Notes under the pieces: model-generated
The model's input: the letters and a program-made list of their open reading frames with translations, nothing else
What the model was told of the DNA's origin: nothing
The model's database searches: none
Translations under genes and position numbers: made by a program
Source: Casuarius casuarius
Taxonomy: Eukaryota; Chordata; Aves; Casuariiformes; Casuariidae
Direction: 5' to 3'
NCBI GenBank assembly: GCA_003342895.1
Contig: PTFA01000092.1
Coordinates: 1,396,717-1,460,716 of the forward strand
DNA: 64,000 nucleotides
Shown here: positions 58,977-64,000 of the stretch, piece by piece
How the letters are laid out: every line of letters starts with the position of its first letter
How positions within the stretch are numbered: position 1 is the stretch's first letter

Positions 58977-61616
58977 AGGTGGGGAGGGGGAGGGTGTCAT
59001 ACCCTCCCTAAAGCACCTTATATTCCTAAGTCCGTAGGAATTTCAGTGCATTTATTCTTGATCAAGGCCTTCACAAGAGAAAGGGCACCCAAACCTATGA
59101 CTTTGATGGTTATGGGACTATTGGAGCCATGAGTTAAAACACAAAGACTGGTAAGTCTCCATAACCTCCATTATCTGACCTAAAACTATAGGCTTATACA
59201 TATATTCCATAATTCCCGTAGAATTGGATTTAAAAGTAGTTAGCTACTGAAACTTGCACCTTGAAACCATCTCTTTGAGCTTGATCAGCAGCTGGTTGTG
59301 GAACCATGTCCTGTATCCAGGACAATCTGACTCACGTCTACAAGATAGTCGGCTCTTTCCCTTCCCTGCATGGTACTGTGGCAGGGTAATCAGAAACTAA
59401 ACAGTTTTCCTAATGGGAAGCATTATTCAGAATTGAAGCATGATGGTTACATATCAATACTCTAGTCTTTCACTGTACATCCCACAGTTTTCCCAACATT
59501 ATTACATATCATCTCTGGTCCTTCAAATAAATTACTTTATAAAATCTACAGGATTTAATCTCTCTCCTATTGTCTTTCAGCTATCATAGCCATACACACT
59601 ATATTAAATTCTACAAAGTGGCTCACCAAACTTATGGGATGATGGATTTCTACTTAAAAGTTCACAGGACTTTCCCACGGTAGTCTGAACACAGTGGATT
59701 TTGTCAATAAGCCACTTGAAAATTTAACCTGATATGTTCTTTGCTTGGTACAAACTACAATTTTCTCAGCTGATCTGCTTCATTCTTCCTTACTGGCTTC
59801 CCTCATTAAGTTTTAAAACTGAAGTTGTATTTAGAATCATTTCAAATAGATAGGAAAGGACATTACCGCAACAGTATCTGTATTCTAACATTTGCTTCTT
59901 ATCAGCTCTTTACAACCTCATTAATTCAACATTTCTCACTAATCCACTTCATAGTTTGCTTTATATCAGCTACAAGAACATATGCTCATTAAATTTAATA
60001 AGGGACTTTACACAGAACTTTAATTTAAAACATGTCATCATTTTCTTTGCTCCATTTTGGTGAAGATGTGCAGAAATCCTTCAAAAATACTACCAGTCTC
60101 TTCACTAAATGAGTCTGATTTTAAGAGGCTGCATGGTTTCAGGCTTTCCTTGCACAGATTCACAGTCCCCGGAGGCATCTGCCAAGAAACAATTTAGCCA
60201 TTCCTGCCTGCCTTGCAAGGACTAAGCAACGTGATTTGTTACTGGAAAAACTAAAGCAATACTTTATAGCAGGTGATTTACCCTCTGCTTTAGATGGAAC
60301 AAATCCTCGTATTGAAGGGAGTTTAGACAATACAGGAGCTGAAAGAGAAAATAATGCACGTGAGCTCTGTTATTCAGGACCATGATAGCTAGCTCAAGAT
60401 CTGTATGGTTGCTAGCCCTCCTCTGTTATCCTGGAATTACATCCTGGAACAACAAATAATGCCTGGGAGGAGTGCAGAAGTTAGGGCAGCATTTTTTTTC
60501 AGGGCTAGCAGTCTACCCCGATTAGCAAAACCCCGGCCTTAGTCACAGGCCAGTGCAAACACTGACACCACCCCACGGACATTGCTTCGGTATGGATGGA
60601 TGACAGGTTACAAACGGTGCACAAGTGATGACTGATTCACTTACCCGTTCGGCCTGTTATGGACATGCTTTCGCTCTCTCCTGTGTTGTGGACAGCAGAA
60701 ATGGTCACCTTGTAGGCTCGGTCAGGCAGCAGGGACTGCAGGGTGACACTGCTGCTTTTGCCAGAAGCCATTACCTACAGCAGGATGGAAAAAGAGCCCA
60801 GTGTTGATGCAGACCTCCCTCTACAGCTCTCATTCACACCTTGGGGTTACGCGAAGCCCCAAGTCCTGAGACAGCAGGGCTCAGGCCAGCAACCCCACCT
60901 AGTTCGGGCAACAGTAAAAACAAACCAAGGAAGCCTGGCTGTGCACTGACATCAGACTGGCTGCGTCCGGGGGAGAGTAGTTCCCTATATAAACACCCCC
61001 ATACTCTCCACACAGACATTTTGACATGGGTTGAAAATTCCTTATGACACAGCAACCAGGCTGGGCCTGACTAGAAAATCCTGAGTTTTAACAGGTTAGT
61101 GCTTAACCTCCCCAAGTCAGAGGGGCAGTAGATCTATCCTCTACCCCTCTCCCTCTGAGTATTCCCCACTGTGGTTCAGGAACAGGAGAAAGCTGCATCA
61201 GCAGCAGCTTTGATGGACACAAATACCTGACTAGCAAAGAAGCCTGCAGGACTTTGGCTCCTCTGCAGAACTGGGATCCCTTTCCAGTAGTCAAAAGACT
61301 GCCACAAAGCAACATGCTGGCAAGTCAGGGGAACTGGTTTGCTTTTCTACTCCTGTAAACCAGTTATCCCTAAGGTAAACCCCACTGGCATGAGCAGAGT
61401 TCCCCTAGGCGTGAAATTGTCCCCATGTCCCCCTAGTCCACAGCCTGTCACCTAAAAGGAGCTGAAGACCTACTGTTTGCCGAGCACCGTCATCAGAAAC
61501 CGGGCTGTAGGTGATTTTGTAGTGCTGTATGCGGCCATCAGGGGGTTTCCAGTGGACCTGGACGCTGGTGGGGGTCTCAGAGTCGATGAAGAGGTTGGTG
61601 GGTGGGCCCCGGGAAT
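31321..61616 (-). CDS. COL20A1: COL20A1, collagen alpha-1(XX) chain, FACIT family (21 exons, 5' partial)
   Basis: This gene encodes a secreted fibril-associated collagen with interrupted triple helices. Twenty-one exons joined from high to low coordinate keep one frame through 1995 nt (664 complete codons). In protein order they give the last FN3 domain, a linker, the TSPN/laminin-G-like domain, COL2 (about 155 residues of Gly-X-Y), the NC2 hinge ([14 protein letters not shown]), COL1 with two four-residue interruptions, and the FACIT junction CDMSGC (Cys, four residues, Cys). Exons in COL2 start with an intact Gly codon and are mostly 54, 72, 36 or 96 nt, typical of fibril-associated collagens. 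COL14A1 and COL12A1 are close relatives, but convergent linkage to CHRNA4 points to COL20A1. The N-terminal VWA and other FN3 domains should lie beyond 64000. Confidence 0.93.
31477..32370 (-). other. COL20A1: COL20A1 intron
   Basis: 894 nt between COL1 exons. Nothing recognised within it. Confidence 0.85.
32371..32448 (-). CDS. COL20A1: COL20A1 COL1 exon with interruption
   Basis: A 78-nt exon, [20 protein letters not shown] then PRGRTG. G-A-T-E-E-G is the first COL1 imperfection. The acceptor is ATTAG and the donor GTAGAG. Confidence 0.94.
32449..34782 (-). other. COL20A1: COL20A1 intron
   Basis: A 2.3-kb AT-rich intron with a short T-run at about 34627. No exon, RNA gene or identifiable transposon was recognised. 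Confidence 0.8.
34783..34971 (-). CDS. COL20A1: COL20A1 NC2-COL1 exon
   Basis: A 189-nt exon encoding the rest of NC2 ([24 protein letters not shown]) and the first COL1 triplets ([20 protein letters not shown], then [19 protein letters not shown]). The acceptor is TCTCAG and the donor GTATGG. Confidence 0.95.
34972..35701 (-). other. COL20A1: COL20A1 intron
   Basis: 730 nt. It contains a MIR-like fragment at about 35131-35195, listed separately. Confidence 0.85.
35131..35195 (-). mobile_element. MIR-type SINE remnant
   Basis: ATCTGACCTTGGGCAAACTG followed by TTTCATTTCTTTGTGCATCA resembles the complement of the MIR core (tgaccttgggcaagtcactt, then ctctgtgcctca). It is short and diverged. 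Confidence 0.5.
35702..35768 (-). CDS. COL20A1: COL20A1 NC2 exon
   Basis: A 67-nt exon, GEP then [19 protein letters not shown]. This is the end of COL2 and the start of the non-collagenous NC2 hinge, whose [10 protein letters not shown] segment is a FACIT signature. The acceptor is CTTTAG and the donor GTGAGT. Confidence 0.94.
35769..37751 (-). other. COL20A1: COL20A1 intron
   Basis: A 2.0-kb intron with A-rich patches (36235-36265) and a perfect 14-bp tandem duplication at 37161-37188. No exon was recognised. Confidence 0.8.
37161..37188. repeat. 14-bp perfect tandem duplication
   Basis: TGTAGTAAAAGCAA is present twice head to tail. It is probably a slippage or short duplication event. 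Confidence 0.95.
37752..37787 (-). CDS. COL20A1: COL20A1 COL2 exon (36 nt)
   Basis: Four triplets, [12 protein letters not shown], the end of COL2 apart from one triplet in the next exon. The acceptor is TCACAG and the donor GTGAGT. Confidence 0.93.
37788..39898 (-). other. COL20A1: COL20A1 introns around the 72-nt COL2 exon
   Basis: Two introns (37788-38484 and 38557-39898) separated by the 72-nt exon. Short open frames show no domain, and no repeats of note were seen. Confidence 0.8.
38485..38556 (-). CDS. COL20A1: COL20A1 COL2 exon (72 nt)
   Basis: Eight triplets, [16 protein letters not shown] and then PPGDVGPT. The acceptor is CTGCAG and the donor GTAAGT. Confidence 0.95.
39899..39952 (-). 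CDS. COL20A1: COL20A1 COL2 exon (54 nt)
   Basis: Six triplets, [18 protein letters not shown]. The acceptor is TTGCAG and the donor GTAGGT. Confidence 0.95.
40297..40350 (-). CDS. COL20A1: COL20A1 COL2 exon (54 nt)
   Basis: Six triplets, [18 protein letters not shown]. It includes an RGD-like order only as GRDG, not RGD. The acceptor is TTACAG and the donor GTAAAA. Confidence 0.95.
41009..41062 (-). CDS. COL20A1: COL20A1 COL2 exon (54 nt)
   Basis: Six triplets, [18 protein letters not shown]. The acceptor is TCCAAG, slightly weak, and the donor is GTAACA. Confidence 0.95.
41445..41469. repeat. Poly(T) run, 25 nt
   Basis: An uninterrupted T-run, which is poly(A) on the strand of COL20A1. 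No retrogene body is recognisable beside it. Confidence 0.95.
41532..41627 (-). CDS. COL20A1: COL20A1 COL2 exon with helix interruption (96 nt)
   Basis: Gly-X-Y repeats beginning [16 protein letters not shown] and ending [17 protein letters not shown] is a four-residue interruption of the triplet pattern. The acceptor is CTTCAG and the donor GTATGT. Confidence 0.95.
41628..42618 (-). other. COL20A1: COL20A1 intron
   Basis: 991 nt, containing one ambiguous base (N) at 41840. Nothing else was recognised. Confidence 0.8.
42619..42672 (-). CDS. COL20A1: COL20A1 COL2 exon (54 nt)
   Basis: Six perfect Gly-X-Y triplets, [18 protein letters not shown]. The exon starts with an intact Gly codon, with a TGGCAG acceptor and a GTGAGA donor. 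Confidence 0.95.
42673..45472 (-). other. COL20A1: COL20A1 intron
   Basis: A 2.8-kb intron with several 60-125-codon frames on both strands that lack domains. The segment around 44100-44370 has the look of an old interspersed element, but I cannot name the family. Confidence 0.75.
45473..45559 (-). CDS. COL20A1: COL20A1 exon joining TSPN to COL2
   Basis: An 87-nt exon encoding [17 protein letters not shown] and then the first Gly-X-Y triplets [12 protein letters not shown]. Three cysteines lie just before the helix. The acceptor is TTTCAG and the donor GTAAGT. Confidence 0.95.
45560..46194 (-). other. COL20A1: COL20A1 intron
   Basis: 635 nt. Nothing recognised. Confidence 0.8.
46195..46272 (-). 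CDS. COL20A1: COL20A1 TSPN domain exon 5
   Basis: A 78-nt exon encoding [20 protein letters not shown], then CDLPAL. The Phe-Gln-Leu-Gln strand and the double cysteine before the collagenous region match other FACIT chains. The acceptor is CCACAG and the donor GTAAGA. Confidence 0.93.
46273..48559 (-). other. COL20A1: COL20A1 intron
   Basis: A 2.3-kb intron. No exon, RNA gene or named repeat was recognised. Confidence 0.8.
48560..48718 (-). CDS. COL20A1: COL20A1 TSPN domain exon 4
   Basis: A 159-nt exon, phase 0 at both ends, encoding [20 protein letters not shown], then ITTAGF-like strands ([20 protein letters not shown]) and GSAS. The acceptor is ACCCAG and the donor GTGAGT. Confidence 0.95.
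48719..51951 (-). other. COL20A1: COL20A1 intron
   Basis: A 3.2-kb intron with a GC-richer stretch at about 50400-51150. That stretch carries 75-105-codon frames on both strands with no recognisable domain. The 3' part, near 51480-51760, is strongly AT-rich. Confidence 0.8.
51952..52061 (-). CDS. COL20A1: COL20A1 TSPN domain exon 3
   Basis: A 110-nt exon encoding [20 protein letters not shown], then [24 protein letters not shown] followed by VHVAVS in the next exon is a strongly conserved FACIT join. The acceptor is CTGTAG. The donor reads AAG|GTCCTT, a poor match to consensus, although homology fixes the boundary. Confidence 0.9.
52062..54504 (-). other. COL20A1: COL20A1 introns around TSPN exon 2
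   Basis: Introns 52062-52444 and 52588-54504. AT-rich, with an A-run at 54129-54160. Nothing else was recognised. Confidence 0.8.
52445..52587 (-). CDS. COL20A1: COL20A1 TSPN domain exon 2
   Basis: A 143-nt exon encoding [20 protein letters not shown], then the [20 protein letters not shown] segment typical of TSPN domains. The acceptor is GTTGCAG and the donor GTAAGG. The final base begins a serine codon completed by the next exon. Confidence 0.95.
54505..54643 (-). CDS. COL20A1: COL20A1 TSPN domain exon 1
   Basis: A 139-nt exon encoding [20 protein letters not shown], then [19 protein letters not shown]. The [10 protein letters not shown] start is the classic beginning of the FACIT N-terminal thrombospondin-like module. 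The acceptor is GTTCCAG and the donor GTAATA. Confidence 0.95.
56205..56238. repeat. (GGAGAA)n-type purine tract
   Basis: An imperfect GGAGAAGGA repeat, all purine on the plus strand. Confidence 0.85.
56349..56420 (+). mobile_element. Possible MIR-type SINE remnant
   Basis: AAGATTAAGTGACTCACCCA, then AGCAGAGCTAAGACCTGAAG follows the MIR order (taagtgacttgcccaagg, ggcagagccgggattcgaac). It is short and eroded. Confidence 0.45.
57620..57658 (-). CDS. COL20A1: COL20A1 exon entering the TSPN domain
   Basis: A 39-nt exon encoding [12 protein letters not shown], the cysteine-containing lead-in to the TSPN/laminin-G-like domain in FACIT collagens. The acceptor is TTGCAG and the donor GTACAG. Both phases fit the neighbouring exons. 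Confidence 0.88.
57845..57872. repeat. (TA)n microsatellite
   Basis: TA repeat interrupted by GC: TATATATATATATGCATATATA. Confidence 0.9.
58936..58993. repeat. Poly(A) run followed by purine-rich tail
   Basis: An uninterrupted run of 39 A preceded by an N at 58935 and followed by a G-rich purine stretch to about 58993. The length is unreliable because of the ambiguous base and homopolymer error. Confidence 0.9.
60282..60338 (-). CDS. COL20A1: COL20A1 linker exon
   Basis: A 57-nt exon, [19 protein letters not shown], with a CTTTCAG acceptor and a GTAAAT donor. It preserves frame between the FN3 exon and the next linker exon. It has no domain signature, so the call rests on splice sites and phase only. 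It could be an alternative exon, because skipping it (19 codons) also keeps the frame. Confidence 0.7.
60339..61473 (-). other. COL20A1: COL20A1 introns around the second FN3 half exon
   Basis: Introns 60339-60644 and 60775-61473. Nothing else was recognised. Confidence 0.8.
60645..60774 (-). CDS. COL20A1: COL20A1 FN3 domain, second half
   Basis: A 130-nt exon completing the FN3 domain. [20 protein letters not shown] shows the L-P-x-x-x-Y-x-V motif, and [14 protein letters not shown] is the last strand. The acceptor is CTGTAG and the donor GTAAGT. It leaves one base of a split codon. Confidence 0.93.
61474..61616 (-). CDS. COL20A1: COL20A1 FN3 domain, first half
   Basis: A 143-nt exon encoding [20 protein letters not shown], then [19 protein letters not shown] and DDGARQT. 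The W and Y-x-I-x-Y pattern is the first half of a fibronectin type III fold. The acceptor is CTGCAG and the donor GTAGGT, read on the minus strand. It starts with two bases of a split codon and ends at phase 0. Confidence 0.93.
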
Positions 61617-64000
61617 CTGCAGCAGGGATTAAAGGTGAACCACGTAAAAAGCAGATAGTGATGTCTAAACTGGGCCAGCAACACTTGCTTTTGGACCCAT
61701 TACTGAACGCTTCACTGCTCTGCTGTACTGTTAACCAGAGCTCAGAGCAGAAATAGCCACCTCAGGGATCAGGAGGGAAAGACAACAGATCTCAGATGGA
61801 AAAGGATTGCCCAGACATGACACAGTACAATTCAAACACACAACACTTCAAGGTCTAGGACCTGGAAAGAAAACTTTGAAGAAGAGAAAGAAGTGCTGGA
61901 AGTATGAGGAAAAGTGATCCTTTAAACACATCGCTTATAAACAGCTGAGGATAGCCTTCATAAAGGCCCAAACTGAAATTTTATTTCATCAAAGATTTTG
62001 AGACACACTGGAAAAACAGCTCAATTAGTGGTTAGGACTGGATCACACTTCAGAGTTCATCCATTATCATTTTTAGTATTTTCCAGTTAATGCCGTGTTT
62101 GGCTTTAAGATATCCTGTTCAAAACTGTTTTAAAACTATCCTAAAATAACCCAGAGCAGCCAGCACACAACAGTTTTGTCTAGCTCTTCTCACCCCAATA
62201 CTCAACCTTGGGAGTGGACTGCATACAGTACCTGAGCTACTCTTCCTCTTTCTAACACCAAACTGTGCTGCATAGTTGTATCCCAAATGGGTAATCGGCT
62301 GAGCCACCATCAGCAAGAACAGGATTTGTCGGAGAGCATAGCAGAGAAAATTTTATTTATTTAGATGCTTTTCCTTCCCTGGGGTCCTGCTGTGTAGCAA
62401 ACTGGAGTAATTGTCCTGACCAGGAGCTAACAGCTATTAAGCAAATGCCAGAGGGGGCTGATCTGATCCACTACTGAAACAAGGGACTTGAGGAGTAGGT
62501 TACCCCAAGTTAAGGAGTTTGATTCCGGTCTCTTGCCATGAATGAAGGCAGGTGTCTGGCCTTGAATCCAAGCTGGTGTGAAAATGGAGAAGTTGTGGAC
62601 AAAGAAAAGGAAGCATTTGACTCAGAAGAGACTAAACATGGTGGGTGAGCCCTAAAGACGGTCAAGAACACTAATTCAGGCTATGAGATTTCTTTTCTGC
62701 AGTTTTACTGTAACGCAAACAAGCTCTTTTGCCCACCCAGCAGAGTCTGAGGTGATGTTAAAGTACCTGTTGAATGAAGATTATTTGCATCTGCATTGAT
62801 CCTCCCTCCTTTTCCTGGATAAAATGAGCTTAGTTTTACTGAAGCTGAACCAAGTTTGCTGGCAGCTGAATCAAGCTAGATGCTGTTGCAATGCCTCACC
62901 ACAAGATAAAGTGGAGCAGAAAGCAAGTGTGGAAGCAAAAGTCACTTCAACAGCACTGTTATTTAGTGCCGCGCTATACCTCTGCCTCTTTGCTATCTGT
63001 ACTGGCTATTTCATTCAGCTGATATAAGCCAGACACTGTTTAAGAGAACAAAGAGGGATGTTAGGGGAAGTCTTCCAAGTCGGGTTTATTCTGGAAGGCC
63101 CCCAGGCCTGGCAGAATTTGATGGCATGGATTTGACAGCCAGGGGAAAGGTCACTTTTCTAAGCTGTCCAGGAGGAAAAAAGTATCCCTAACACAGAGGA
63201 CACCATCTGTGCCTTGCATTACCTCTTGAACCTCTGCTCTCTATTCCTCCACAGCAGGAATCTCAGGCTGCTCACTCTTGGGTCTAACTAGTAAAACAGA
63301 CACATTGTCAAGTAAGAGTAAAACCCTAGAGCCTGCTCCATCAGAATACTTATCTGCAATTATTATATAGATCATAATTTTGCCCTCATTGCCATGGGTT
63401 GAAGCCTCTTCCCCACATTTCGACTCCTTTCATCTGCAATGTATAGCCTGCAGAGAAGACACCATCTAGGAAGCTAGACAGAGAAGTCGAAGACGTTTAT
63501 CAGGCCCGGGCTGGAGACGGCTGCTCACGTAGCTTAGCGAGAGGAATGGGATACATAAGCACTTCACAACCTACTTCAGTGCAAAGTCAGCTGGGTCAGC
63601 TCAGCCCAGCTTCATCACCGATTCTCATTCAGACTGACGACTTTGCATTGAAGATGAGACACGCTCATGTGCTCTGCTCAGCCAGCTCTGCTTTGATGGC
63701 AGAAACTTCCAACTAAGGGACAGTATACGAGCAGATTGGAAGGGATGGGGAGTGGGTGGGGGTAACATTTCAAAATGTCCCAGCTATAAAAATAAAGCTA
63801 AGTAAAAGCTTCCTAAGTCCATATTTACTAATCTTTACCTCATCTTGCCTAAGCTGAAGGACTTCTTTTTCATGACCCTACAGCTCTGGATCTGTCTGAT
63901 GGAGTGACATACAACACGGGCTGCCCTGTTACAGCCCCATTTGTTCCTCCTGCTGCCTGGAAAAGCCCATGTTAGCAAACAATTAAGAGTCAGAAACACA
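61617..64000 (-). other. COL20A1: COL20A1 intron running out of the window
   Basis: 2.4 kb upstream of the first FN3 exon in the window. No open frame here has FN3 or VWA character with correct splice borders, so the preceding exon probably lies beyond 64000. Confidence 0.65.

Larger units (their letters stand above)
57659..60281 (-). other. COL20A1: COL20A1 intron
   Basis: A 2.6-kb AT-rich intron with a TA microsatellite (57845-57872) and a 39-nt A-run next to an N (58935-58974). No exon was recognised. Confidence 0.8.

Overview
The window is vertebrate nuclear DNA, almost certainly avian. It has long introns with GT-AG borders and a CR1 LINE 3' end carrying the typical 8-bp terminal repeats. 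It also has faint MIR-type SINE remnants, little interspersed repeat overall, and short GC-rich CpG patches of the kind seen on bird microchromosomes. Two multi-exon genes are recognisable, arranged tail to tail. This matches the known vertebrate neighbourhood in which CHRNA4 and COL20A1 are convergent neighbours. No prokaryotic, viral or mobile gene system was found.

Positions 212-21078 (+) hold exons 2-6 of CHRNA4, the neuronal nicotinic acetylcholine receptor alpha-4 subunit. Exon 1, with the signal peptide, lies left of the window. The five exons join in one frame and give 603 residues: most of the ligand-binding domain, the Cys-loop, the vicinal cysteine pair, M1-M3, a long cytoplasmic loop and M4. 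A polyadenylation signal lies at 21518-21523.

Positions 21541-31300 are intergenic. I see no conserved gene there, but there is a CpG-dense block at about 27365-27790 that neither gene explains.

Positions 31321-61616 (-) hold 21 consecutive exons of a FACIT collagen, assigned to COL20A1 (collagen alpha-1(XX)). In transcript order (high to low coordinate) they encode the last fibronectin type III domain, a linker, the laminin-G/TSPN-like domain, the COL2 triple helix, the NC2 hinge, the COL1 triple helix with two imperfections, and the two-cysteine COL1/NC1 junction. All 21 exons keep one frame across 1995 nt. The N-terminal part (VWA and further FN3 domains) should lie beyond 64000. The exact C-terminus is unresolved.

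The remainder is intron. It holds microsatellites, a perfect 18-bp-arm palindrome at 9864-9902, a cluster of TAAT motifs near 11914-11957, a 14-bp tandem duplication, homopolymer runs and old SINE/LINE fragments. The most testable observations are the 90-nt, stop-free, in-frame intron 3 of CHRNA4, the orphan CpG-dense block, the weak splice donor at 51949-51951 and the perfect palindrome.
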